DNA from: Alkalimonas mucilaginosa
GTDB lineage: Bacteria; Pseudomonadota; Gammaproteobacteria; Enterobacterales; Alteromonadaceae
NCBI RefSeq assembly: GCF_036327005.1
Contig: NZ_JAUGZK010000006.1
Coordinates: forward strand, 124,001 to 188,000
Length of the DNA stretch: 64,000 nucleotides
Direction of reading: 5' to 3'
Shown: piece after piece, positions 1 through 8,372 of the stretch
Position numbering within the stretch: position 1 is the first letter of the stretch
Layout: each line of letters begins with the position of its first letter
The notes under the pieces: generated by a model
Databases searched by the model: none
The model's input: only the letters and a program-made list of their open reading frames with translations
Told to the model about the DNA's origin: nothing
Translations under genes and position numbers: made by a program

Positions 1-375
1 AAACTGCACACTCTGAAAACCAGAAGCCGGTACCAGGTAATCACGAAACGACATAAAGTCTTGCGGCGTCATGGTTTCCATCACTGCAATTTGCTGGTTC
101 AGCAATTGTTGAATACTAATCACCCGCTTTAACTTATGCACTATGCCGGTCAATTGCTCATCTTTGACTTCCTCGGCGGCGAACACAGCCAACACTGCTT
201 TCAACTCATGCAAAATTTGCTTGAACCAAAGTTCATAGACTTGATGCACGATGATAAATAGGGTCTCGTCGTGCGCTTCAGCATGGTAATTGGCACTTTC
301 CGGCGCTTGAGCATTCAGGATGCTATCCAGCTGGAGATAGTCGCCGTAATAGCAAGGCTTTTGATTTTTTTGCAT
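1..375 (-). CDS. kynA: Tryptophan 2,3-dioxygenase, N-terminal part (cut by window edge)
   Basis: Haem-dependent enzyme that opens the indole ring of L-tryptophan to N-formylkynurenine, the first step of the kynurenine pathway, in the cytoplasm. Reading leftward from an ATG at 375 gives 125 codons with no stop, so the C-terminal half or more lies outside the window. The translation starts MQKNQKPCYYGDYLQLDS and carries the family block HDETLFIIVHQVYELWFKQ near residues 36-54, which includes the His and Phe/Tyr residues of the active site, then a helix ending in MTPQDFMSFRDYL. The gene is transcribed away from the divergent ComFB-family gene. The ribosome site before the ATG is weak. The family call is firm; the rest of the operon cannot be seen. 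Confidence 0.9.
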   Translation of the reverse strand, partial: MQKNQKPCYYGDYLQLDSILNAQAPESANYHAEAHDETLFIIVHQVYELWFKQILHELKAVLAVFAAEEVKDEQLTGIVHKLKRVISIQQLLNQQIAVMETMTPQDFMSFRDYLVPASGFQSVQF

Positions 376-509
376 ATTTCTTTGCTCATACTGATAAAGT
401 AGCGCCATTGTATCAACGCAGCACTGCATTACCAATGCAGTGGTTTTTTTTCAGAAAGCCGATTATGCTTGGTAACAGTATTTTCTGCTTTACGAATGAG
501 GCCTTACCT

Positions 510-770
510 ATGACAATGAATGATGATATTCATAATTATTACGAAAAGCTGGTGCTGGAATATATTTCGGCACAGGGCCTGGATATTGACAAAGATCAGG
601 ACTACCTGGCAGATTTGTGTTGCATTATTCTTAATCAGCTGCCGCCGCGCTACATCCGTTACGAAGTCGATATGGCTTTTTACCTGCCACAAAGTGAGCG
701 TTTTGAGATGCAAATGAAAGTGGAGGAAGCCGTGCGCAAAGCAGTGGAGTTTTTGAGCAATCAAAGGTAG
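510..770 (+). CDS. ComFB-family small protein
   Basis: An 86-residue protein resembling the ComFB (late competence development) domain, seen in the pattern NYYEKLVLEYI near the N-terminus, a two-Cys helix LADLCCIILNQLPPRYIRYEVDMAFYLP, and a C-terminal helix. The start is taken at 510, where ATGAGG lies about nine bases upstream; an in-frame ATG at 408 would add 34 residues with no family similarity. In proteobacteria ComFB homologues are small helical proteins of unsettled role, and a link to DNA uptake is not shown here. The gene converges on the 4.5S RNA gene, whose 3' end lies only a few bases past this stop codon. The domain call is by eye. Confidence 0.7.
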   Translation: MTMNDDIHNYYEKLVLEYISAQGLDIDKDQDYLADLCCIILNQLPPRYIRYEVDMAFYLPQSERFEMQMKVEEAVRKAVEFLSNQR

Positions 771-776
771 GTGGGT

Positions 777-886
777 GGCAACCCCACCAGCCACATCCCG
801 GCACATGCGTCATAAGCTGCGGCTGCTTCCTTCCGGACCTGACCGGGTTCACCTACTAGCATTGCGAGAGGACCCATGGGGTTACC
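777..886 (-). ncRNA. ffs: 4.5S RNA, bacterial signal recognition particle RNA
   Basis: RNA component of the signal recognition particle; with Ffh it targets nascent membrane proteins to FtsY. Read on the minus strand the sequence holds the universal apical core GGTCAGGTCCGGAAGGAAGC and then GCCGGGATGT, both as in E. coli 4.5S RNA. The ends pair: GGTAACCCC at 886-878 with GGCAACCCC (read on the plus strand) at 777-785, with one G-U pair, giving a hairpin of about 110 nt, close to the 114 nt of E. coli. Exact ends are estimated from this pairing. It converges with the ComFB gene. Confidence 0.95.
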
Positions 887-915
887 ATAGTGTGCCATCA
901 AGATGGCAGGCGCGC

Positions 916-944
916 ATTATGCGCAAATCCGGCCTTAGTTGCAA
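916..944 (-). promoter_or_regulatory. Likely sigma-70 promoter of ffs
   Basis: On the minus strand TTGCAA (944-939) and CATAAT (921-916) are 17 bases apart. A start about seven bases on would give a 5' extension of some 20-25 nt ahead of the mature 4.5S RNA, the arrangement known in E. coli where RNase P trims the leader. Confidence 0.6.
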
Positions 945-958
945 CTACCACAGTACTG

Positions 959-987
959 GCTGCACAACAAAACATCAGTTGTGCAGC
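959..987 (-). terminator. Hairpin after the chemoreceptor gene, possible terminator
   Basis: A perfect 10-bp inverted repeat, GCTGCACAAC (959-968) and GTTGTGCAGC (978-987), begins four bases past the chemoreceptor stop codon. No T-run follows on the minus strand, so it may only protect the mRNA end or act as a weak terminator ahead of the ffs promoter. Confidence 0.35.
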
Positions 988-990
988 TTA

Positions 991-2619
991 TCAGACTTTA
1001 AAAGCCGCCGCTTTTTGCTGCAAATCCGATGACAAGCGCGCCAACATGTCACTGGCTTCGGCACTTTGTTTGGCACTATGAGTCACCTCCCCGATACTCA
1101 CGGTAACATCACTGATATTCTTACTGATTTCTTCCGCTACAATGGTTTGCTGTTCGGTAGCAGTTGATACTTGTGTATTCATATCGACGATATGACTGAC
1201 CGAAGTTTTCATTTGACTGATCACCTCACCGGTTTCGTTCACTTGCTTGACACTGACTTGCGCAAACTGCCCCGAGTTTTCCATGGCTTGAACAGCTTCT
1301 TTGGAAGAAAGTTGCAGGTTGTCGATCATACCTCGAATCGACTCCGTTGCTTTTTGAGTATTAGTGGCCAGTTGCCGCACTTCATCCGCCACCACAGCAA
1401 AACCCCGACCAGCGTCCCCCGCTCTGGCTGCCTCAATAGCAGCATTCAGCGCCAGCAAGTTGGTTTGCTCTGCAATACTGGTAATAACCGCTAACACCTG
1501 ACTGATCTTATCAGACTCTGTATTGAGCTGAGTAATCACTTTAGCGGCTTCATCCAAAGCACCGGATAACTGACCAATGGATTGAATGCTCAGCTTCACC
1601 CGGCTAACACCTTGCTCCGACAAGGTATCGGCCTCACCTGCTTGCTCTGATGTCCGCAGTGCACTGCCGGCAACCTCCTGAATAGCTGAAGACATCTGAG
1701 TGATGGCCGTGGCTATCATACTGACGTTTTGTTCTTGTTCACTGGAGGTAGTGCTCACCTGCTCGCTGATGTGGCTCATTTCTTCCGCCGCTGTTGCTAA
1801 CTGCTGAATGGCGGCATCCAGTTCTTTAAAGAACAGCTGCAAACGTTCCATGGTGCCATTAAAGGCAGTGGATGCCTGGGCCAATTCATCCTGGCCTGTC
1901 ACTTTAGCGCGAACTCTCAGATCCAGACTCTTACCAACCGTTTGAATAGCGTTTTGCAGCAGAAAAAGCGGAGCTTGAATAGAACGGTAAATCCACCACC
2001 CCATCATAGCCAGGGACATAAAAACTACCAGCAACAGCAGTATAAAGAAAAGCCGACTTTGTTCGAAACCTTGCTCTGCTGCAGCCCTGAAACGCTCTGA
2101 TTCATCCAGCTGTAACATGATCAGTGCATCCAAAGCTGCACTTAATGGATCTGCAACCGCATAAAGGCGCTGATTAAATTCAGTGTTGCTGATAGCGGAT
2201 AGAAACGTATTCTGGCCTATAGCCGTAGTAAAGCGTTCGGCTTCGGCTAAAAAAGGCTGCCGTAAACGTTCTACATCCGCCACTATGCGTCGTTCCTCTG
2301 CGGTCAACTCAGTAGCCAGGTACTGACGCCAATACTGCTCCGCTTCAGCCTTAGCCTGTTGCAACTCCTGTTGCGCCTGCCGAGCGTTCAACTGGTCGCT
2401 GCGGTATTTATGAAACGTATCGACCATGGCAACAGCATAAGCATCTGACACCACTTTGATTTGCCGCAGAGGTACCACCCGATCATGGTACAGACTGTTT
2501 ATCCCTTGATTCAACTGCTGCATCTCACGGAGCGATACCATGGAAAGCAGCAAGATGATTAACAAAGGCACCACAATCAGTGATGTTAGCCGTAATTTAA
2601 CGGTTAGATGATTCAGCAT
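991..2619 (-). CDS. Methyl-accepting chemotaxis protein
   Basis: A 542-residue transmembrane chemoreceptor that would signal through CheW/CheA to the flagellar motor or another output. From the N-terminus: a membrane helix (about 10-29), a helical periplasmic sensor of some 160 residues with a four-helix-bundle look, a second membrane helix (about 190-212), a HAMP linker, and the methyl-accepting coiled coil. The signalling tip carries the diagnostic AGDAGRGFAVVADEVRQLA. The start is set at 2619, where AGAGGT precedes the ATG; an upstream in-frame start would place a charged extension before the first membrane helix. No CheW-binding C-terminal pentapeptide is present. The ligand is unknown. 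No chemotaxis genes lie nearby, so it is an orphan receptor. Confidence 0.93.
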   Translation of the reverse strand: MLNHLTVKLRLTSLIVVPLLIILLLSMVSLREMQQLNQGINSLYHDRVVPLRQIKVVSDAYAVAMVDTFHKYRSDQLNARQAQQELQQAKAEAEQYWRQYLATELTAEERRIVADVERLRQPFLAEAERFTTAIGQNTFLSAISNTEFNQRLYAVADPLSAALDALIMLQLDESERFRAAAEQGFEQSRLFFILLLLVVFMSLAMMGWWIYRSIQAPLFLLQNAIQTVGKSLDLRVRAKVTGQDELAQASTAFNGTMERLQLFFKELDAAIQQLATAAEEMSHISEQVSTTSSEQEQNVSMIATAITQMSSAIQEVAGSALRTSEQAGEADTLSEQGVSRVKLSIQSIGQLSGALDEAAKVITQLNTESDKISQVLAVITSIAEQTNLLALNAAIEAARAGDAGRGFAVVADEVRQLATNTQKATESIRGMIDNLQLSSKEAVQAMENSGQFAQVSVKQVNETGEVISQMKTSVSHIVDMNTQVSTATEQQTIVAEEISKNISDVTVSIGEVTHSAKQSAEASDMLARLSSDLQQKAAAFKV

Positions 2620-2750
2620 TTGATACCTCTTTACTCTGTTATGCTTGTCTCTGCTTCTATGAGCATAGACAAGCATTTACAAAGAGAAAGATATAAGCAG
2701 CTGAATTAATTATAGTTTAATCAGTTATTAATATAAGTGAGCCGTTCGAA

Positions 2751-3653
2751 TCATTGTTGCAACTCCTGACGCAACTTTATCAACTGCTGCTGCAATCGAC
2801 GCTGATTTGCTGGCCCGATCCGGATCAGCTGCTTTTGCACATCGTTCATTGTTTCAAGGTGAGGCTCTGCAAAATGATACATCACACTGGGCAGCTCCAG
2901 CTCAAAGACACCATCCATCACAGGCTGTTCCAGCAGATAATCAATAGCTTCCAACAAACGGCTTTCAAAAGATGTATCCGGATAACCCAGCTCATCAAAA
3001 GCTTCATCCAACAGCGGTTGGTACTGGCGCAATAACGCCACCTGAGCCGATGCCGGCACACTTTCCAATAACCTTAGATAAGGTTCATAACGCACGAAGC
3101 CAGCAGGGTCCAGCAGCAGCTGTTCCCCATCCCGCTTAACAGCAAAAGGCTGCTGCGGCGTTTGCAACACCAAATGCTCACTGCTTATTTGTCCCCGGCT
3201 GATGTTGTCTGTCAGTACCACAAAACGGCGCACCATATCTTCACGCACAAAGATACCAGCCAAACCAGGTTGCCATGGTAATTGCAACAGCGACTGACTT
3301 ACGGCTGCATCCGATTCATTTAAGGCCGGTAGTTCTGGCTCAGGGGCAACCTGACGCTGTTCATCCTCCGGCAATCCATCATCTACAGCCGACTCATGGC
3401 TCACTATGGGCTCTACCACCAGCTCAGGCTCCCTGGGTTCAAACACTGGTTCAACCGGCAGTGGCGGCGGTGCTTCGGTTATTTCCGGCTGCTCAGGCAC
3501 AGCTACTGGCCTCACCTCTGGTTCAGATATTTCAGGGTCCCCCCGAAACAGTAACCAAACAGCAACCAAGATTACCAAGACGACAGCGGCCAGTCCCAGA
3601 TAATACAAGTGCTGACCAGATGCGGATGCTTCAGACGATTCGTGCTCTGACAT
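2751..3653 (-). CDS. DUF3014 family single-pass membrane protein
   Basis: A 300-residue protein with a short Ser/Glu-rich cytoplasmic end, one membrane helix (about 17-37, YYLGLAAVVLVILVAVWLLF), a Pro/Glu-rich linker to about residue 110 and a folded domain at the C-terminus that matches my recollection of DUF3014 (RRFVVLTDNISRG, DPAGFVRYEPYLRLLES, a helical end). The linker suggests the domain sits well out in the periplasm. The start at 3653 follows GAGG with six bases of spacing; the ATG at 3686 adds 11 residues and lacks a ribosome site. Function is unknown in the family. It stands divergent to the patatin gene. Confidence 0.75.
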   Translation of the reverse strand: MSEHESSEASASGQHLYYLGLAAVVLVILVAVWLLFRGDPEISEPEVRPVAVPEQPEITEAPPPLPVEPVFEPREPELVVEPIVSHESAVDDGLPEDEQRQVAPEPELPALNESDAAVSQSLLQLPWQPGLAGIFVREDMVRRFVVLTDNISRGQISSEHLVLQTPQQPFAVKRDGEQLLLDPAGFVRYEPYLRLLESVPASAQVALLRQYQPLLDEAFDELGYPDTSFESRLLEAIDYLLEQPVMDGVFELELPSVMYHFAEPHLETMNDVQKQLIRIGPANQRRLQQQLIKLRQELQQ

Positions 3654-3824
3654 AGTTGCCTCATTGCAGGTAAAAGTTGCATTCATTCAGCTCTGCGGCC
3701 AGACTAAAGTCAGGTCGCATTCCTATCTTGCTCAGCATACAATGGCCACGATGAAATGCAATATCTGCCAGATTGCCAGCAAGTTAAGTCAACAGAGCCT
3801 TGATTGGAGTAAAAGTTCAGCCTC

Positions 3825-4967
3825 ATGAGTCCAACTACATCCACAGCACGAAAAAAGACAGCCCTGTTGCTGATGGGTGGTGGTGCCCGGGCTGCCTATC
3901 AGGTGGGGGTGCTAAAAGCGATAGCGACCCGGTACCCGCGTAACAGCAAAATCCCATTTGATATTATTTGTGGTACCTCAGCCGGCGCCATCAATGGCAC
4001 CGGCATTGCTTGCTATGCATCGTGCTTTCATCTGGGGGTGAAAAAAATTGAATGGGTCTGGCGGCAGTTCCATACGAATCAAGTCTATTACTCAGATTAT
4101 CCGCGTGTATTCCGGCATCTGTTGCGTGGCCTCTTTAGTGCTTTTCAGGCAGATTATGCCAATAAACGCCCGGTGAGCGTCTTTGATAACACGCCACTAA
4201 AGCAGTTGCTCAGTAAGATCCTGGATCTAAAGCGTATCGATCGCAATATTCTGGGTGGCTATCTATCCAGTGTATCCGTCACCGCCTCCAGCTACAACAA
4301 TGGTGATTCTATCACTTTTTTTCAATCTGACAGCGCCGATGAATGGCGACGCGCAAAACGGTGCGGTCAGCGTACCCTGCTAGGTCTTCACCATTTGCTG
4401 GCATCGGCTGCCATTCCGGTGCTGTTCCCGTCGGTGCAAATCCACCAGCAATACTTTGGTGACGGCTCTGTAAATCAGCTCTCGCCATTATCGGCTCCCA
4501 TCCATTTAGGAGCAGAAAAAATTTTGGTGATCGGCCTGGAGCAACCCCGAAGTCATGATTTTAGTGAGCGGCTGCCTCACCACCCCGGACTTGCAACCAT
4601 CGCAGGGCATTTGCTGGATACCATCTTTGCCGACACCCTGAACTCCGATCTCGAGCGAATGCAGCGTATCAACAATACGATTGAAACGATGCGACAACAC
4701 CAGATCCAAACCAATTTAAAACCCATTGATAGCTTGCTGATCAATCCCAGTCAGAACTTTAATCAGATTGCCAGCGAGCATTATTTATCATTGCCTATCG
4801 CCGTTCGCAGCATCTTCCGGTTGATGGGTATTGGTCAGCATTCTGACTCCAGCCTTGCCAGTTATCTGCTGTTCGAACAGGAGTACACCCGCCGTTTAAT
4901 CGATTGTGGCTATGAAGACGGCATGCATCAACTGGACAACATCATGCAGTTCCTGCAACAGACATAG
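3825..4967 (+). CDS. Patatin-like phospholipase
   Basis: A 380-residue predicted lipid acyl hydrolase. The oxyanion-hole stretch GGGARAAYQVG lies at residues 18-28, the nucleophile elbow GTSAG with Ser52 at 50-54, and the catalytic Asp in DGS at residue 213, so the Ser-Asp dyad is intact. No signal peptide is visible; the N-terminus is a short basic tail, so a cytoplasmic or membrane-peripheral site is likely. The substrate cannot be told from sequence. The C-terminal 120 residues are outside the core fold and are typical of longer gammaproteobacterial members. The gene stands alone, divergent from the DUF3014 gene. Confidence 0.88.
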   Translation: MSPTTSTARKKTALLLMGGGARAAYQVGVLKAIATRYPRNSKIPFDIICGTSAGAINGTGIACYASCFHLGVKKIEWVWRQFHTNQVYYSDYPRVFRHLLRGLFSAFQADYANKRPVSVFDNTPLKQLLSKILDLKRIDRNILGGYLSSVSVTASSYNNGDSITFFQSDSADEWRRAKRCGQRTLLGLHHLLASAAIPVLFPSVQIHQQYFGDGSVNQLSPLSAPIHLGAEKILVIGLEQPRSHDFSERLPHHPGLATIAGHLLDTIFADTLNSDLERMQRINNTIETMRQHQIQTNLKPIDSLLINPSQNFNQIASEHYLSLPIAVRSIFRLMGIGQHSDSSLASYLLFEQEYTRRLIDCGYEDGMHQLDNIMQFLQQT

Positions 4968-5120
4968 GAACGACTGACTCATCGTCAAGAAACCGTCATC
5001 CAGGCAGTAGCAGAACAACTGCGAGCCATAGCTTGTATCAAGTGATTGATCCATAGCATTTAATTATATTGGCTTAGTAATTGCTTATAAAACTGGTATC
5101 TACTGAAGCGAGATACAGAT

Positions 5121-6020
5121 ATGAGCTTGTGTTTACTTTCTGAAATCAGTCTGCCGCATGCCTTAAGTTACGCGGCTATTGCGACGGATGAATACTGGCA
5201 TAGTGGTGAAGGGCAAGAACATCAGACACTGCTGGCACAGTTACAAACCAGTCTGGATCTGCAAGAGCAGCTGCAACTTTTTGCGATGGCTGCTGGCAAT
5301 ATTCTGCCACTATCCGGCGTAGAATTGCAGACAGCTGTCGGTGAGTTTCAGGCCGCTGGGTCAGCCCAGGCCAGGTACCAGCAGCGTAGCCTGCTAATGC
5401 TAAAAGATCAGTGTTTAGCTAAGCTGCAGTACTGCAGCGATCAACCCTTTACACCTTTGGTGTGCAAAAAACTGCAAGTGCTGGAAGTAGAGTGGCTGTA
5501 TCCGTTACGCAATGCTCTGATTGTTACCCGCCTGCAACAAATGGCTCTTAAAGATACCCTGACAGGCCTTGGTAACCGTCGCTTCTTTGATGACAGCCTG
5601 GACAAGGCAATCCAACTATCCAAACGTACCCAAGGACAATGTGCGGTGCTGCTGCTGGATCTGGATAATTTTAAACAAGTCAATGATCGCTTTGGGCATA
5701 CTGCCGGTGACGATATTTTGATTGCCGTAGCCAGCGCTATGCATTCAACCCTAAGAGCTACCGACTCCTTGTTCCGTTTTGGCGGGGATGAATTCGCTGT
5801 CTTACTCACTGGTGACGATGTTACCAGCAGCGAGTTGATTGGTCGGCGTTTAGTTAAAGCGATTTTGCGCCAACACTTTTGCCAACAGCATCAGGTCACA
5901 GCCAGCGTCGGCATTGCCCGTTGGCAAACAAATCAAAGCGCCAGCGATCTGTTCACTGCTGCAGACAAAGCCTTGTATCAAGCCAAGGATGCCGGCAAGA
6001 ACCGGGTGCGCCAAGCCTGA
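5121..6020 (+). CDS. Diguanylate cyclase (GGDEF), soluble
   Basis: A 299-residue enzyme predicted to make cyclic di-GMP from two GTP. The C-terminal half (about 143-299) is a complete GGDEF domain: DTLTGLGNRRFFD at its start, DLDNFKQVND for metal binding, the signature GGDEF at 221-225 and the inhibitory RxxD site (RATD) nine residues earlier. The N-terminal 140 residues are helical, without membrane segments or a recognisable sensor domain. Its stop codon lies five bases from the convergent tilS stop. One of three GGDEF proteins in this window. Confidence 0.92.
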   Translation: MSLCLLSEISLPHALSYAAIATDEYWHSGEGQEHQTLLAQLQTSLDLQEQLQLFAMAAGNILPLSGVELQTAVGEFQAAGSAQARYQQRSLLMLKDQCLAKLQYCSDQPFTPLVCKKLQVLEVEWLYPLRNALIVTRLQQMALKDTLTGLGNRRFFDDSLDKAIQLSKRTQGQCAVLLLDLDNFKQVNDRFGHTAGDDILIAVASAMHSTLRATDSLFRFGGDEFAVLLTGDDVTSSELIGRRLVKAILRQHFCQQHQVTASVGIARWQTNQSASDLFTAADKALYQAKDAGKNRVRQA

Positions 6021-6025
6021 CACTG

Positions 6026-7366
6026 CTATGGCTGAGTGAAACGACACCACAAAGTTGCAGACTCTGCTGCAACAGCGCTGGCCTTTCCAGCCACAGCGAT
6101 AAGCTGATTGTCATTCAGCAGTAAAGGCAATAAAGGCCGTTGCCAGGGAGCCAATTGCCAGTGCTTGCACCATTGCTTAAGAGGCTTACTATGAAGCGCG
6201 CCCGCAGGCTTAAAGCTAAGGCTCAAACGACCAAAACAAACAAGCAAATCCGTAGTGGCTGGCAATGGTAACCAGCCTGCCGCAGGTGGACTCTCAGCGT
6301 AAACAAAATGCAATTGTCCAAGGCCTGCAGGTAAATCCAGCACCTCTTGACCACACCAAAACAGTTCAAAATCCGCTGCCAGCTCAGGCACCGCTTTGGT
6401 GAGATAAAGTGCTTGCTGATAGCGTCGAATTTGCCAGCCTTGTATGGCAAGCTGAGGACTGGCATCTGCTTTGGCAGCAATCACCTCATGATGCAAAGTA
6501 TCTAACCAGGCCAGCTCAGGATTCAGTTGAAACTGCCCTAACCAGCAACGCAACAAGGCATTACGCACACTGCGCTCTTTGCCGTGCAATGCCGCCAACT
6601 GCAGCACCTGACCTTTGTCATGAATAAAAGGCCGTAACTGCTGCTGCCATTGTTGCTGCAACTGCTGCTGCGCATCGGCGCAATGTGCCATGCTACGTGC
6701 TGCCGTTTGAGCAAAGTCTGGCCACCGCTGTTGCAATACAGGCACCACCTTTTGACGCAAAAAATTGCGATCAAAGCCAGTATCCTGATTGCTTGGATCG
6801 TCCACCCACGCCAGCTGTGCCATGGCAGCAAAAGACTCCAGCTGTGTCCTGCTAATCGACAGTAAAGGACGAAGCAGGTACCCTTTGTTAAAAGGACGAA
6901 TCGCCGCGATACCGGATAAACCAGCCAGTCCACTGCCCCGCTTTAATGCCAACAGCAAGGTTTCCAGTTGATCGTCCGCATGATGCGCCGTCAGCACCAA
7001 ACTATCAGCCTGACTGCAGTATTGCTCTAGTTGTTGATAGCGCGCTGTACGAGCCCTTGCTTCTAGATTGTGTCGACCTGCCAGCTGAATTTTGTGGTAA
7101 AGAAAGGGAATTGCCCGTTGTGCGCATTGACGCTGACAAAAGGCCAGCCAATCGTCGGCCAATGCATGCAAGCCATGATGCACATGCACAGCTTTCAACT
7201 GCCAATCGGCACTTTGCCGCAAGCGGTGCAACAGCTCCAACAACACCATGGAATCCATACCACCACTCAAGGCCAGCACCACCTGCTGTGGCTGGTACCG
7301 ATGCAAACAAGCAGCCAGAGTCTCTTCCAGCTGCCTGCTCGTTTGTGCTTGCTGTGCTGCGGTCAT
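6026..7366 (-). CDS. tilS: tRNA(Ile)-lysidine synthetase TilS
   Basis: Attaches lysine to C34 of the CAU-anticodon tRNA(Ile), switching it from Met to Ile identity and AUG to AUA decoding; essential in most bacteria. The 446-residue protein has the PP-loop ATP site SGGMDS at about residues 34-39, then the TilS core (ARTARYQQLEQY, LTAHHADDQLETLLLALKRGSGLAGLSGI) and a C-terminal domain for tRNA binding with the RLSLSFKPAG pattern. It follows accA on the same strand with about 20 bases between, at the end of the long minus-strand run. Confidence 0.95.
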   Translation of the reverse strand: MTAAQQAQTSRQLEETLAACLHRYQPQQVVLALSGGMDSMVLLELLHRLRQSADWQLKAVHVHHGLHALADDWLAFCQRQCAQRAIPFLYHKIQLAGRHNLEARARTARYQQLEQYCSQADSLVLTAHHADDQLETLLLALKRGSGLAGLSGIAAIRPFNKGYLLRPLLSISRTQLESFAAMAQLAWVDDPSNQDTGFDRNFLRQKVVPVLQQRWPDFAQTAARSMAHCADAQQQLQQQWQQQLRPFIHDKGQVLQLAALHGKERSVRNALLRCWLGQFQLNPELAWLDTLHHEVIAAKADASPQLAIQGWQIRRYQQALYLTKAVPELAADFELFWCGQEVLDLPAGLGQLHFVYAESPPAAGWLPLPATTDLLVCFGRLSLSFKPAGALHSKPLKQWCKHWQLAPWQRPLLPLLLNDNQLIAVAGKASAVAAESATLWCRFTQP

Positions 7367-7387
7367 GGCCGCTTACTTAACAGCAGC

Positions 7388-8344
7388 CTAGCAATAGCCA
7401 AATGACATCAACCGTTGATAGCGTTTATCCAGCAGCTCCTGCACGGATAAGGTATCCAGTTGCTGCAGATCACTCACAATGGTTTCTTTTAACGACAACG
7501 CCATTTGCTCTGGATTACGATGGGCTCCGCCCAGAGGCTCCGGCACCACCCGGTTAATCAAATCCAGCTCTTTTAACCGCTCTGCGGTAATACCCATAGC
7601 ATCTGCAGCTAAAGCTGCTTTTTCCGCACTTTTCCAAAGGATAGAGGCGCAGCCCTCTGGTGAAATCACCGAGTAGGTGCTGTACTGCAGCATATTCACC
7701 CGATCACCAACCCCGATAGCCAAAGCTCCACCGGAGCCACCTTCACCAACCACAGTACAAACCACAGGGACTTTTAAACCGGCCATTACTTTCAGGTTAC
7801 GGGCAATGGCTTCACTCTGCCCCCGCTCTTCAGCACCAATGCCCGGATAAGCCCCCGGGGTATCAATAAAGGTAATAATAGGCATCTTGAAACGTTCTGC
7901 CATCTCCATCAGGCGTAACGCTTTGCGGTACCCTTCTGGCCGGGGCATGCCAAAGTTACGTCGCACTTTTTCTTTGGTATCACGCCCCTTTTGGTGGCCA
8001 ATCACCATCACCGGGCGACCATCCAGCCGTGCAGTGCCACCGACAATCGCAACATCATTGGCAAAGGTTCTATCACCAGCCAACTCATCAAAATCGGTAA
8101 ACATATGCTCAATGTAATCCAGCGTATAAGGCCGGTGCGGGTGACGCGCCAATTGCGCCACTTGCCAGGCGCCTAAATCAGCAAAGATTTTTTTTGTCAG
8201 TGCCAGACTCTTTTCTTTTAGTCGGTTGACTTCCTCTTCCAGCCCAAGATCGAAGTCGCCATTGCGGCTGACATTACGCAGCTCATCAATCTTTGCTTCC
8301 AACTCGGCAATGGGTTGCTCAAATTCCAGATAATTTAACATCAT
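7388..8344 (-). CDS. accA: Acetyl-CoA carboxylase carboxyltransferase subunit alpha
   Basis: Half of the carboxyltransferase that moves CO2 from carboxybiotin to acetyl-CoA, giving malonyl-CoA for fatty acid synthesis; works with AccD. The 318 residues match the family length and begin LNYLEFEQPIAELEAKIDEL, closely like E. coli AccA; the crotonase-like core carries FIDTPGAYPGIGAEERGQ and GGSGGALAIGVGD. Two ATGs stand in tandem; the first (8344) aligns with the E. coli start and is better spaced from AAGAAGG. It sits 28 bases after dnaE, the usual gammaproteobacterial order. Confidence 0.97.
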   Translation of the reverse strand: MMLNYLEFEQPIAELEAKIDELRNVSRNGDFDLGLEEEVNRLKEKSLALTKKIFADLGAWQVAQLARHPHRPYTLDYIEHMFTDFDELAGDRTFANDVAIVGGTARLDGRPVMVIGHQKGRDTKEKVRRNFGMPRPEGYRKALRLMEMAERFKMPIITFIDTPGAYPGIGAEERGQSEAIARNLKVMAGLKVPVVCTVVGEGGSGGALAIGVGDRVNMLQYSTYSVISPEGCASILWKSAEKAALAADAMGITAERLKELDLINRVVPEPLGGAHRNPEQMALSLKETIVSDLQQLDTLSVQELLDKRYQRLMSFGYC

Positions 8345-8372
8345 GAGTCGTCAAACCTTCTTTTTATTCGGT

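Noticed and set aside
2737..2752. GTTCGAATC, like the T-loop of a tRNA
   Set aside because: No flanking T-stem, anticodon arm or acceptor pairing could be found around it.
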